Shown here piece by piece: positions 45,723 through 54,800 of a DNA stretch of 64,000 nt. A program made the translations under genes and the position numbers. A model generated the notes under the pieces. It did not search any database, was not told the origin of the DNA, and saw nothing but the letters and a program-made list of their open reading frames with translations. Numbering within the stretch: the first letter of the stretch is position 1; the number at the start of each line of letters is the position of its first letter. This DNA comes from Dendrophyllia cribrosa (lineage: Eukaryota > Cnidaria > Anthozoa > Scleractinia > Dendrophylliidae): contig JAJLRJ010000010.1 of assembly GCA_024195265.1 (NCBI GenBank), forward strand, positions 3,568,135-3,632,134, written 5' to 3'.

Positions 45723-48700
45723 GCTTAAGTCTTTATTTGTTTAAGCAAAAATACATGCTAAACTACTAAAATAACATTTCACAAAGCCAAAAACTAATTA
45801 AAGTGCCTATCACCCCTAGAAAGTTATTTTCAGGATCAACTCTATGTACATTGAATAGTTGAATGGTAAAATATTTCTTGTTTTGAACGTCGCGTTTGTG
45901 AGTTACAGAGATTTGAATTTACAAAATGCTAATTAGATGACGTCAACCCGGGAATTTTCCATTATTTCTACGCCAATTTACAATGCGCAGTTTACAGCTT
46001 GAGGATAATTAATTTGATAAATACTAAAAATAAACTGTGGATAGTCAATTGATTCATAAAAAATATTACTTGGAGGTGAAAACAAGTAGTTGTATAATAA
46101 ATTATTCCCGGGTTGACGTCATCTAATTAGCATTTTGTAAATTCAAATCTCTATAACTCACTAACATGATGTTCAAAACAAGAAATATTTTACCATTCAA
46201 CTATTCAATGTACATAGAGTTGATTCTGAAAATAACTTTCTAGGGATGATAGGCATTTTAAAGAGCTAAATATAAATGAATATAAGTTATAATACAAGAT
46301 ACAAGATAATAAACTAGAATAAGAATTATTAATATTATGTATACAGTATTATAGTATAATCATTGACCTTGATTATTCCGGATATCACAAAAACCTCATC
46401 CAACTAGCAAGGAAGCTGAGGTCATTGGAAATTCCGAGAGGGAGGGGGTGTCAAAAGCCAAAGTTTGTAAGGGAAAGTATAAAGTCAAAGTGGAATTTCC
46501 AGAGGGGGTGGGGTGGGTGGGGGGGTCAAACCAAAACACCTTCCCTGGGGGAGGTGGTGTGGATGTTTTCTGGAACAACACCATGTGGACCATAGATCAC
46601 ACACCAGGGACTACACATAGACAGCAGTTTTCAATTGTGTGTCATAAGACCAACGCCAAAGCGATCACTCTGGCCAATCACAGCAGATGCGCCAAGCACT
46701 TGATTATTCCGGATATCACAATAACCGAATCTAATAATCTAATAATCTAATAATCTAGGTGTCCCCAATTAGCAGCAATGCTAAATCTTGTTTAACACAT
46801 TAATAAAGTTATGATGATGATGATGATGATGATGATTTTATTATTCATTTTTTTAAAGAAAATAATGACAAACGCACTGTCACACAGAACACAGTTTATT
46901 ATTTTCCAACAAGAAAAGAATTCACCACCCATGAACTTGACATTGCTCTTGGAAATCACGCATTGCACGCGCACTCTACGAACTATTCACTAATCTGCTA
47001 GCAGATTACTGAATAATCTGTAGGGTGAGCTGATTTCTAGAATTAATTGTTGACTCTTAGCTAATGAGAAGACAGATAGAAAATAATAACTAGCATAAAG
47101 GAAAGTTATAATTATGCTCAAAATTGGAAATTTTTTAACATTGCACTGAAAGAGACATTTCCTTTACCTTCAGGTGGTGCATTGTCAATTTTCACTGCCA
47201 CGCCCAAAGCGATGGACGTCATGAAAGCCTTCCCTCCGCCTGTGGTTCCACGTGACTTCAACTCCACTCACACATTCCCCAACTCGAGAGCTGATCCAAA
47301 GCCCCCATCAGAAGAAGTTCACCAGAAAAGAAAGGCTCTGACTGCTTCAGACAGAGGAGTAATGTTAGGAGAAGAACCACTTCCGACGCCTAAAAAGTCC
47401 GTTTTTGAGTATATGTCTAACGAGGATAAAGAGCGTGTTTTGTTATCGTCTAAGGATATAGCAGCTAAGCCTTCCAGTACAGCCGTGAATTCTTCCTCAG
47501 TTGCTTCAGAGCAGAAGGGTTGGTCCTCGAAATTCTGGTTTGGTCATAGCAGTTTTAAACCATTTGCAAAAGATTTAGCTAAGCAGGCCCGGTATGAGGA
47601 GTTCTTGAAAATACAGCGAGGAGAGCGGGTCTCTCGAAAGTTCAGCGACAGGTAAGCAAAACACATTTTATTTTGTATTTTATGTCTTGTAGCCTGTAAG
47701 CTGATAGTGATAAGAAGCAACAATTTTTTTAAATATAATAATATGTAGAAAAATTCCATATAAATTATATCAACAACACAGTGAACCAATCAGAGCTCGA
47801 AGCAAGTACATGTAGCCGGCGCAAAGCGTGGGAAAACGCGTGCGAGCAAGTCACGATCATTTTGGGTTTTACTTCTGATTGGTTGAGAAAGTGGCTGGAA
47901 ATTTTTTTAGCCAATCACAAAGCGTAGTAGAGCAGTTTTCAATTGAGTGTCTTAAAACCAAAACCAAAGTAATTACCATGGCCAATCACAGCAGTCGCAG
48001 ACAATCCAATAAACCAATCAGAGCTCGAAGCAAGTACATGTCGCCGGTGCCAAGCGCGGGAAAACGCGTGCGAGCAAGTCACGATTGGTTTTTGTTTTAC
48101 TTCTGATTGGTTGAGAAAGTTGCGTAAGTTTTTAACTAATCACAAAGCGTAGGAATCAGTGCGAATTGCTTTCGAAAAAGGCTCCATTTGTGTAATAAAT
48201 TGTTGTTTTTCCCGCAGTGGGTTGACAGAATGGGAGCGAGAACGAGAACAAGAAGAATTTTCCCGCTCCGCTGCGCTGTACCGACCTCTGAACACAACAA
48301 TGGCGGCAAGATTTACAACTGCCGAGCATTCCGACGACCACAGAACAGTTTATGAAGAGGTCCCGGCTCATGAACCATCAGATTCATCAGATCAAAACAA
48401 GGCTGCCAGTATGAAAATGTTTGGAAAACTAACCCGTGATACTTTCGAATGGCATCCCAATAAACTTCTATGTAAGCGGTTTAACATCCCGAATCCCTAT
48501 CCAGGATCTGATGTTGTTGGTGTACCTAAAATACGAAGGCCTAAGTTCACACTGGGAAATTTTATAACGCCGGATAAACCGCGTGCTCCAACTTATGATC
48601 CGTCCACGAGCTCTGGCGATGATGCCCTATCAAGCATGCTCGGAAAAACATCGGAAGCTGTCGGGATGCGTCAAGCTTTACCGAAGCCTTCCGAGTCAAC

Positions 48701-49760
48701 ACCAATAACGTCCGAGCTAAATACAAAATCTTCCGTTGATGCCCAATCAGGCAAGCTCGGAAAAACATCGGAAGCTGTCGGCATGCCTAAAGTTTTACCG
48801 AAGCCTTCCGAGTCAACATCAGTGACGTCCGAGCTAAATACGAATGCTTCTGTTGAACCTTTATCTACGACTATGTTTGTTTCGCCTTCGACTATTACAG
48901 AAATAGCTGGTCTACCGAGAAGTGAAACAGAAGAAAATTCCACAAAAGAAGCGCAAAACGATGAAGGAAAATCCGCGCCCAAGCGACCTCCTATGGATTT
49001 GTTTAAAGCAATATTTGCCGATTCATCTACGGATGAATCCGAAGCGAGTGACGGAGACGAAGACAAAGAAACCGAACGTTTATCGATTCGGGTTTCGGAG
49101 AACAAGCCAATCGAAGAGCCGAGCAGCCGAAGAGCCGAAGACGCTGCAAGCAGCAATGGTGATGTGAGAGCTTATGTAAACAATGTGAAAGATGATGTGC
49201 TTTCTGGTCACAAAGCTTTAGAGAAAGGATTGCCTAGTATAAAATATAACGAAGACGAACAAAGGCCAGTTGAAGCCGAGCTTCTAATAACGCAATCCAC
49301 CGAGATAGAGAAACCGGAAAGTTCTCCTGAAAATTTTGGGCCGGCTCTGCCGCCCAGGTTACGTAACAACGAAGCTTCATGTTCTTTCTCGGGAGAAAAA
49401 CGCCCCAAAGACAGAGATCAGAGAAAGGAAGACTTCGAAAGTAGAAGGCGCGTGAAGAAAGACAAAAGGAAGGACTCGAAAAAACGTTATTCAGACTCGT
49501 CGGACAGCGAGGAAGAGTACAGGTCAAAAAACAAACACAAGAATAAGAAGAAGAAACATAAACATATGCATAAAAGAAAGAGTAAACATCGCGATGAAGA
49601 GAGAGTTCAATTTAGTGAGCAGAAAAATACAGAGAAGGACAATTCGCGCCAGTCAGGGGAGACGGTTTCTGTGCCGGATGATAAACAGATTCTTAGCAAG
49701 TTGAAAAATTTGCAGAATTTGAAGGCAGGGAAACGAATGCGCGCGATCGATTTCATGTGA
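24375..49760 (+). CDS. GPATCH1: GPATCH1, G-patch domain protein 1, five coding exons
   Basis: Join 24375..24911, 43597..43854, 44787..44928, 47174..47651 and 48218..49760. All junctions are GT-AG and in phase, giving about 985 residues (human about 931). The N-terminal conserved region (FHGAFTGGFSAGYFNSVG, STFVSSR, FMDDEDM, EFGIAPK) and the G-patch (GVTLLKKMGWKEGQGVGPR, about 154-172) identify it. G-patch proteins stimulate DEAH-box RNA helicases; GPATCH1 is a nuclear, spliceosome-associated protein. Exon 2 has FAPKDVDAFSFTPKD and LGYKGMDP; exon 4 has the KRG-like RYEEFLKIQRGE; exon 5 has WEREREQEEF, FGKLTRDTFEWHP and a Lys/His-rich tail ending LKAGKRMRAIDFM. The start at ATG 24,375 (AAGATGGCG) matches the vertebrate N terminus; an in-frame ATG at 24,336 is possible. 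A variant ATTAAA lies at 49,835. Confidence 0.95.
24912..25837. other. GPATCH1 intron 1, proximal part
   Basis: No host exon seen. A frame at 25,163-25,396 ends in a charged, helix-like stretch (EEEKADYAELEEAEKMRNH). It may be a decayed coding fragment of unknown origin. Confidence 0.4.
25839..27454. mobile_element. Tc1/mariner-like non-autonomous element, 1.6 kb
   Basis: 25-bp perfect inverted ends begin CAGTACCGCTCAGAGATAAG and are flanked by TA (25,837-25,838 and 27,455-27,456). CAGT ends with TA duplication are typical of the Tc1/mariner group. Inside both ends there are many AACGC/GCGTT pentamers. The interior holds internal duplications (GAGTTCAGCAAACA at 26,208 and 26,704) and no transposase. 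Confidence 0.75.
27460..28643. other. GPATCH1 intron 1, no gene recognised
   Basis: A 78-codon frame at 27,595-27,831 could be a LINE remnant, but no motif is decisive. Otherwise unique AT-rich sequence. Confidence 0.35.
28644..37365 (+). repeat. 8.7-kb minisatellite array, 76/77-bp unit, about 114 copies
   Basis: Each unit reads CCAGGTCACCCTGTGATGGA, CTAGCATCCCATCCAGGGGG, AGTAGTAATACTCCTAGTCA, CTTCATAGTATATAAA. Length is 76 or 77 depending on GGGGG/GGGGGG/GGGGAG. Units are highly similar, with variants in blocks: CCAGG versus CCAAG, CTTTATAG versus CTTCATAG, and CACATCATAG. Higher-order duplications are visible: 770 bp (33,791 to 34,561 and 34,022 to 34,792), about 842 bp (35,091 to 35,933) and 230 bp (36,511 to 36,741). 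Each unit contains TATATAAA and a GGAGTA-GTAA-TACTCC hairpin. No unique spacers, so not CRISPR. Confidence 0.95.
37366..37904 (-). mobile_element. 5'-truncated LINE inserted in the minisatellite
   Basis: On the minus strand it ends in a (TGTA)n-type tail (37,366-37,392). The minisatellite stops at CCTGTGAT on the left and restarts at GTGATGGACTAGC on the right, a short target duplication (GTGAT). Confidence 0.75.
37610..37849 (-). pseudogene. LINE reverse-transcriptase C-terminal remnant
   Basis: The 79-residue frame MAFKCVTSRVPECLSSQFI...RRATRSSQLLNIPLFKTA followed by RMFYYRIVSIWN resembles the extreme C-terminal region of CR1/L2/jockey-type LINE polyproteins. The frame opens directly inside the fragment, and nothing of the RT fingers/palm or endonuclease remains. 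Confidence 0.65.
37905..38008 (+). repeat. Distal minisatellite remnant
   Basis: About 1.3 diverged units right of the LINE (GTGATGGACTAGCATCCCAT ... TTTACAGTATATAAATCAGG). This marks the true right end of the array before the LINE insertion. Confidence 0.8.
38009..38640. other. GPATCH1 intron 1, LINE/SINE scraps
   Basis: (AATC)n at about 38,325-38,341 precedes a stretch with GTACTTATGCGCTTGCATAA, related to text near 39,450-39,475. No coding content. Confidence 0.35.
38650..39400 (-). repeat. Dispersed repeat R3, copy 2 (inverted)
   Basis: Reverse complement aligns with about 8,800-9,700. The minus-strand 97-codon frame at 39,087-39,380 has no recognisable domain. Confidence 0.5.
40010..40275. 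mobile_element. Inverted-repeat element
   Basis: TTTATTACATCCATTTTGAA at the left and its inverse, TTCAAAATGGATGTAATAAA, at the right. The interior repeats AGCAAAAAATAGTGCGATTC twice. Upstream (39,905-39,990) lies a smaller inverted pair around TCTGAAATCA and TGATTTCAGA. Confidence 0.55.
40532..40580 (-). ncRNA. Hammerhead-like ribozyme motif, PLE dimer 2 left arm
   Basis: Same motif, strand and U4-to-C change as at 19,211-19,260. Confidence 0.55.
40671..41897 (-). CDS. Penelope-like RT plus GIY-YIG endonuclease, 5'-truncated
   Basis: 408 residues open, nearly identical to the frame at 19,351-20,592 (for example QTPQKEE against QMPQMEE). The open frame continues upstream to about 42,010, adding YTVIPNDEGLQALKYFFDQR, an RT block that the first dimer lacks. 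YIDD, the Cys linker and the complete GIY-YIG are present. No stop codons: a recent copy. Confidence 0.9.
   Translation of the reverse strand: MTLNCFSFSQNYYKQVNGVAMGTKMGPSYANLFVGHIEDKFFNQYHGTKPELYGRYIDDCIGATSSSKEELNQFITSVNTFHPALKYTWEISETSVAFLDINISINGNSLSTSVHYKPTDSHSYLLHSSSHPSHVKNAIPYSQFLRLRRLCSDDSDFSNKSEEMCQFFKKRGYPDSVVNTGQQRAQQIDRQSALQTPQKEENERIPFTLTFHPHNNTVKSIILKNFKLLQNDPETGRIFSQPPLISFKRDKNIGNFLVTSALKSDDVPGTFKCTRTRCNTCPFIHNADKITGPKRSIKITDRFTCTSVNVIYCITCTFCKKIYIGETGRRLGDRFREHLRDVEKNDKDASKPVARHFNLTNHSKQHMTICGLSLHQGNTESRKNLEQKIIFQIGTLKPHGINERFSFN
42080..42967 (+). CDS. Penelope-like C-terminal RT remnant plus GIY-YIG endonuclease
   Basis: 295 residues; the element frame begins slightly earlier, at SVAFLDINISING (about 42,025). 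It lacks YIDD but retains the region after it, the Cys linker and all of GIY-YIG. One CT-to-RT change (ITDRFTRTS) separates it from the minus-strand arm. Confidence 0.85.
   Translation: MHYKPTDSHSYLLHSSSHPLHVKNAIPYSQFLRLRRLCSDDSDFSNKSEEMCQFFKKRGYPDSVVNTGQQRAQQIDRQSALQTPQKEENERIPFTLTFHPHNNTVKSIILKNFKLLQNDPETGRIFSQPPLISFKRDKNIGNFLVTSALKSDDVPGTFKCTRTRCNTCPFIHNADKITGPKRSIKITDRFTRTSVNVIYCITCTFCKKIYIGETGRRLGDRFREHLRDVEKNDKDASKPVARHFNLTNHSKQHMTICGLSLHQGNTESRKNLEQKIIFQIGTLKPHGINERFSFN
43058..43106 (+). ncRNA. Hammerhead-like ribozyme motif, PLE dimer 2 right arm
   Basis: Same motif as at 21,265-21,313. Confidence 0.55.
43597..43854 (+). CDS. GPATCH1: GPATCH1 exon 2
   Basis: 86 codons, acceptor CTTTCTGTAG, donor GTACAG, phase 0 at both ends. 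Begins VYGCSLEPG, which completes the G-patch region as in vertebrate GPATCH1. Contains FAPKDVDAFSFTPKDDKHGL and GYKGMDPSTALFG. Confidence 0.95.
44787..44928 (+). CDS. GPATCH1: GPATCH1 exon 3
   Basis: 47 codons plus one base; acceptor ATATCCAG, donor GTGAGT. AFGIGAFEEDDDDIYAVDHM is the conserved GPATCH1 motif. A (TTGA)n microsatellite lies just upstream (44,741-44,773). Confidence 0.95.
45124..45460. mobile_element. tRNA-derived foldback (inverted SINE pair)
   Basis: Arms of about 125 bp (AAGGAATCAGA...CTCGGTGGGATT and its inverse) surround a tRNA-like core. On the minus strand the core has A box TGGCTCAAGCGG, B box GGTTCGAATCC, a perfect GTGGG/CCCAC T-stem and a GGCCTC/GAGGTC acceptor stem. 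No proper anticodon loop is visible. The right arm carries its own B box (GGTTCAAATCC) on the plus strand, so it looks like two SINE heads facing each other. Confidence 0.6.
45684..45722 (+). repeat. (AAAT)n microsatellite
   Basis: About nine AAAT units in GPATCH1 intron 3. Confidence 0.9.
45798..46261. mobile_element. TTAA-flanked foldback MITE, 464 bp
   Basis: TTAA at both edges. Arms of about 160 bp begin AGTGCCTATCACCCCTAGAA and, inverted, AATGCCTATCATCCCTAGAA. They extend inward to GACGTCAACCCGGGAAT. A short loop and no coding content. Confidence 0.8.
46369..46721. repeat. Insertion flanked by 22-bp direct repeats
   Basis: TTGATTATTCCGGATATCAC occurs at 46,369 and again at about 46,700. 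It encloses about 310 bp of GT-rich sequence with GGAATTTCC-type blocks. The right part resembles 47,935-47,990 (CCAATCACAGCAG). Could be a retroposed fragment with a long target duplication. Confidence 0.45.
47174..47651 (+). CDS. GPATCH1: GPATCH1 exon 4
   Basis: Acceptor TTACCTTCAG, donor GTAAGC; enters in phase 1 and leaves in phase 2. Encodes GGALSIFTATPKAMDVMKAF (with the split Gly), FPPPVVPRDF, and KQARYEEFLKIQRGERVSRK, all conserved in the family. Confidence 0.95.
47779..48150 (+). repeat. Tandem duplication in GPATCH1 intron 4
   Basis: A block starting AACCAATCAGAGCTCGAAGC and ending CACAAAGCGTAG occurs at about 47,782-47,927 and 48,013-48,150, with 85 bp between. Both copies have CCAATCA/TGATTGG boxes, which may derive from a SINE. 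Confidence 0.7.
48218..49760 (+). CDS. GPATCH1: GPATCH1 exon 5, C-terminal region
   Basis: 514 codons with stop; acceptor TTTTTCCCGCAG. Conserved start SGLTEWEREREQEEFSRSA, then FGKLTRDTFEWHPNKLLCKR and KRPPMDLFKAIFADSS. A 39-residue unit (GKTSEAVGM...SELNT) is tandemly duplicated at 48,634-48,867. A Lys/His/Arg-rich nuclear-type tail follows (KHKNKKKKHKHMHKRKSKHR). Confidence 0.95.
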
Positions 49761-51060
49761 AACATGATTATCATGTTTAACATGCCATCTACTGTCATAT
49801 ACCTCCTTTAACTTGGAAATGGAACTCATTTGATATTAAAATTTGCTTTCTTTTCTTGGCTTTTATACATTGATACGATTTTTATTTCTTTTTCTTTCTT
49901 GGCCTCGTCTCTCGCACCTTTCTACACTTAAACGACACTGTTTATAAAGAAAAACAGTGGCGGATCTTGGGAGGGACCCGGGGGTACCCGCCTCCCTCTT
50001 ATAAGTCCGAAATGTTTTTTTCAGTCTCTGCCCCCCCCCCCCCCCCCCCACCGCCCCCAATTAGTTACTCCTCTTCCCCTCCCCTCCCCCTCTTACAATG
50101 GAGTATCGATCCGCTATCAACTAGGACACAATCCGGGTGTATAGGGGAGGGACCCAGTCTCAGCCCCCCCCCCCCCCCCCCCCCCCTCCCCCCTCTTATT
50201 CGCTCCTCCTTTCAGCCGATTTTATGCTTTTTTTACACGGCCTTGCCTATTAAATTGCACGACGGTAAGCCCTCGGCAGATGTTTTTCAACAGATAAAAT
50301 CAATCTTGTAGAAATTCGAAAGTACCTACTGCTGTTTTCGGCAAATGCGTTTAAAGGCGTTTTTTTTTTCTTTTTAAGGTGAATTAAGCAGTTAAAAAGG
50401 GGAAAAATATTGTTAGCGTTCGTTTTGTGCCATTTCGCTTTACTCATTTAGGAAAAGAGATTATAGGTCTTCATGCTGGTTTATAATGAAAAGTTATTCT
50501 TGTTTTGCACTTACGTCATATCAAAATTCAGAAAACATTTCGATTCAAAAATGACTGGAACTGTAGAGATCAGTACAACTACACATCTGGGCCAACTGTT
50601 GAAGCGCAAGAGCACTTCACTGAAAAGTTATAGCGGTACCGAGGTGATTTAGCAAATCTTTATATTATAGAACCCAAAAATTGAAAAAAGAAAGAATTTC
50701 CAATTACATCGAAGGAATTTTACGGTTTAGACCAGCCATCCATTGTTTGTTTTTAGGCAGGTGATGGCGATCTCCTAGCCTTGTTTAGAGTTATCAAGTT
50801 TATCCAGAGACCGCAGAGACTCTTCGTTTGACTTGCAGTTGTAAAGACAAGTATGTAATCGATTCAATTGAAATTCATTGATCTGAATAAATGGAGTAAG
50901 TTTTCGCAGTTTTTTGGTTTCGCTAGAGTTTATTTTCACGGGATTTTATTTTCGCGGATAGTTGGTTCTTCGGCCTTCAAGGCGCCAATGGTAGAGACAA
51001 TCTGTTTAGAAATTTTATCAATCTGTGTACGTTCCATGTGTACGCTTAGTACAGTCTTAA
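49761..51060. other. Intergenic between GPATCH1 and SLC35A5
   Basis: GPATCH1 3' flank with ATTAAA at 49,835. Two long C-tracts (50,031-50,050 and about 50,164-50,187) lie in related surroundings (GGGAGGGACCC), so they belong to one low-complexity repeat. No gene seen. Confidence 0.5.
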
Positions 51061-51360
51061 ACAGGCGATTTTTTTTGTCAATTTTTGTCGCACTTGTCGA
51101 TGCAATTTTTGTTGCGCCCAAGTTGCATCTTCAAATCGCATGTGTAAACGGGCGGCGATTTCAGTACGATTTGGGCGCGATTTGTCGCGCGATGTCGCAG
51201 AGGTTTCGAACATATTCGAAACCTGATGCAACTTGGCGGCGATTTTTGGGAAATCACAGCAAATGTCGCACCCGAATCGTACAGAAATCGCCGCTAGTTT
51301 ACACTTGCGACAAAAGTTGCATTGGAGAGCGTGACAAAAATCGCCTGTGTAAACGGGCCT
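51061..51360. mobile_element. Inverted-repeat element
   Basis: ACAGGCGATTTTTTTTGTC at the left, GACAAAAATCGCCTGT at the right. The interior is dense in GCGATTT/AAATCGC and TTGCAACTT-type inverted motifs, and is followed by TGTAAACGGGCC, also seen inside. No coding capacity. Confidence 0.6.
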
Positions 51361-51714
51361 TTATGTGGATAACCTCTTTACCTACGTTTATTCCAGTTGA
51401 TTGTTCTACTATAAAAATGCAGAAGTCTTGGTACGAGCGAATCACAATATAGACGTCTGCATAAATCTCCCTGTAAACTGCACTTGCATGCTTGGTTGGA
51501 TCGACAAACGGGGAGTCCTTTTGGTCGCCCCAAGTAAAATGTTAATGAAAAAAATTCGATATTTCTAAATATGAAATAAAATAATTATGAAATCCCCCCC
51601 CCCCCCCCCACCTACATTTCACAAGGTCGTGTCGCGTGAAGTCGCGTGATCGCGTGTCAAGATCGCGTGAGCTTTGGATTGGTCTCAGTCCTCCACTGTC
51701 GCGGCCTGCTGAAC

Positions 51715-51868
51715 ATGGCGGTCGCTACAAAGTTCCGTCGTCTCTACAGCAGATTTTTTAGCAACGTCTTGTGGAACCCGGCGAGCTTACTCCACACATT
51801 TCTGCTTGGTTCTATTTATGTATCACTTGCTTGTTCAAGGACGCTACTAATCAAGCTATCAATTCGAG
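51715..51868 (+). CDS. SLC35A5: SLC35A5 exon 1
   Basis: 51 codons plus one base; donor GAG|GTAAAA. Encodes the cytosolic N terminus and the first membrane helix. Confidence 0.85.
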
Positions 51869-54800
51869 GTAAAACATATTTCCTTCATGTTTACAATTGT
51901 ACTTTGATGTATTCTGAACATTCGACAAACATAAGCTTAATTAAATCAGAATCAAGTCTCGATTATTTTAAGCCGCAGGTGTTCTTAAGTTGCCTTTCAA
52001 ACGCAACTTCTGTTTAAATCACATGGCTTGGAAACTCAAATTGTAACTGCCCTGCAAATCGCATGTAATTTTAACTTTAACATCAGCTTGCATGCAATTG
52101 TGCCTTAACAATAAGACAACTTTTGTGTGTGAAGTGCTTGTTTGTGCGCCTGAACCAATATAAACTGAATTAGTTCCACTTTATGTAACAGATGCAGTCT
52201 TTTTTCTTCCTCTTCCGGTAACTTGTCTCTCGTTTCATGATTTGTTAGCATTCAACCCTTTTGGACGCTGTCGACTTTATAAAGTTTTATATACCCATTA
52301 ATAAACTTCCATACGACAACATCTGCTTCAAAATATTGATTGCCTTTATACTGGCGCCACAAAATATTAATTTCATAGTTGTCACGAAACCCGGCAATAT
52401 TAGTTTTCAGTCTTAAACAGGGGTGTAGCTAAGAAATCACTAAGCTGGCTCATTAACAAGTTCAGCCGGTCTATCTGGCTTGTGCACCTTCAAAATCTCC
52501 CAAAGTTTTTGTTTTAAATCTAGTGAAATTTCAGCCAGTGATAAGTTCTCTTTCAGGTGGTGAAATTAGCCAGTAGCCGGCTCTTAGCTGCATCCATGCT
52601 TAAAAATTATTGTGTTCTGATTGGTCATTTGCTAAAAGAAATAAATTTAAAGAAACAAAATGTAAAGAAACCTGCTCACGTGTTATATAACAGTCCAAAA
52701 AATGTTACAACCCCTGTAAAGCTCAGGCCAAATGAGAATGAGGGTGGGCAAGAGATTCAGAGCACACACTCTTACTTGGCCTCTTAATTTTACTCCCAAG
52801 GCGCTCTATATAGTTAACAACTATTCACTAAAGTGGAGGTAAATATCCACCCCTGGCCACCGACACTGAGGTGAATTAAGTAACATTGTTTTAGTACATA
52901 CTAAAATGGTGAGATAATAGAGCACAAAAATGATGATTTTTGACTCATTTATTCCTGTCAACTACAATTTTCACGCACAAAGTGCTTGGAGGTGAACAGC
53001 ACTTGCTTATCCTGAGTTTCGGTAACCAATCAGAGCGCGCCAACAACACTGTCCACTGTTTTAGTATATATACCATTAATAATGACTATCATATGTGCTC
53101 TGAGAGTCTTGTCAGAGTCCCCCACCCCCCCCCCCCCCCCCCCCCCCCCCCACCCTCAGATTTAACATTGACACATGTATTATATTGGAGCAGCTGGCAG
53201 AAAATTTTAAACCCTCAAGTGAGTCAAATAAACAGCCAGAAATGGCATAATAAACAGTCACATTACCAAACACCCACTGGAACCAGATGACTGTCCAAAT
53301 TTTTTTGCACAAAAGCATATTATCAATGGTTGTTGCAGACGTTTCAGTTTTCAGTTTATTTTGTGCTATTGTCCGATCTGTTTTTCATTCTTTCACAACA
53401 GGTGGTGGGTATGAATATCTCCCTGTTACTGTCAACATTTTTGCCGAGCTCTTCAAGCTTACAGTATGTTGCAGTCTTTACATGCACCTGTTGCTATGCA
53501 AAGGTATGACAAATCTTGTTTTATTTGATAATAATTTTGTTAGAAGTTGACAACCAGTGTGCTGGAAACAATTTTTCTCACTTAGAAGGGCATATCCTTT
53601 TGAACCAGCCTTCATTTTGATTGGACATCTTACAAAATTGGTCATACATCCACCATTTTGGATTTTACCTGAGACACAATGTATAGCATACATGATGTGC
53701 TAAGAGGTTTTGTGATTTGAAATGCAGTGTAGGGAGATTTTAAATCACACACTGTCAGCCTTTATGAGTTTTCTGAATTTTCTTGAATCAAGAGAGCCTT
53801 CTTAATTTACTGCAAATTAAACTGTACAAACAGCATGAATTCTTATTCCAATGTTTTTTAAATCAAATGCGATGGCTTAACAAAACTTTCAGCACAAAAG
53901 CTAAGTCGATATTGTAATTGGACCCCATGTCCAAAAATGCTGGCCTTCCCATCTCGCAAAGTCCCTAATTTACCATTCACCACTTCTAACTTTGATTCAA
54001 AATTGCATATTAACTTTTTATCCCACCAGAAGTCAGCAAAACTCTTAAATGCTTACTGCTTTACAAAAGGTAGTTGGTGGAAAAGTATGTATTTACAGAA
54101 TGATGTACAAGTTAAGGCTAAGTGCTTAATAAATAGTCCAACATGCCATTGGATTAGACTATAAATTTTTAAAATAGAGTAAGAGATAATAACAAATTGG
54201 TTGCTCTGTTTTTCACGTTGTATAGTGTTATGATTTTAATTAACACTGTAGTGTTTTCGTTTGTGTAGAGGGGAAATCAGCCAGAGACATTTTCTCCTTC
54301 TCTGATATAAAGTGGCGTGAACTCTTAAAATGGGCAGTTCCTGGATTGCTATATTTTTGTGACAATTTGATAGGATTTTACATTCTTCTACACTTGTCTG
54401 CTGTAAGTAGTGTACATTCCTTGTATTTTTTCCACTGCAAAGTATTGAAAAATACTTTGCAATATTAAAAAATGATTACCGGTACCTATTTTTTCCACTT
54501 TTCGTCACTTTAGAAATCTGTAGACTTTCCTCACTTCTGTGGTTACTGTACATACTCAAAAAAATGGTGGCCTTCTCTCAGATAAATGCCACTCTGAAAT
54601 TAAGCAAATGAATGCCCATTTAAACATCTGCTCAACTGCTTTAAACACCCATTTAATACAGGGTGGACATTTATTTGGATCCGGCAGCAGTCAGAACAGT
54701 GTGATACAAGTTACTTTTCCTTACCTCAAAATTAAGTTTGTGAACTTATATGGTTATATAAGTTGTTGTCATACTTTTGGCTCTAATTCAATTCTGTGCA

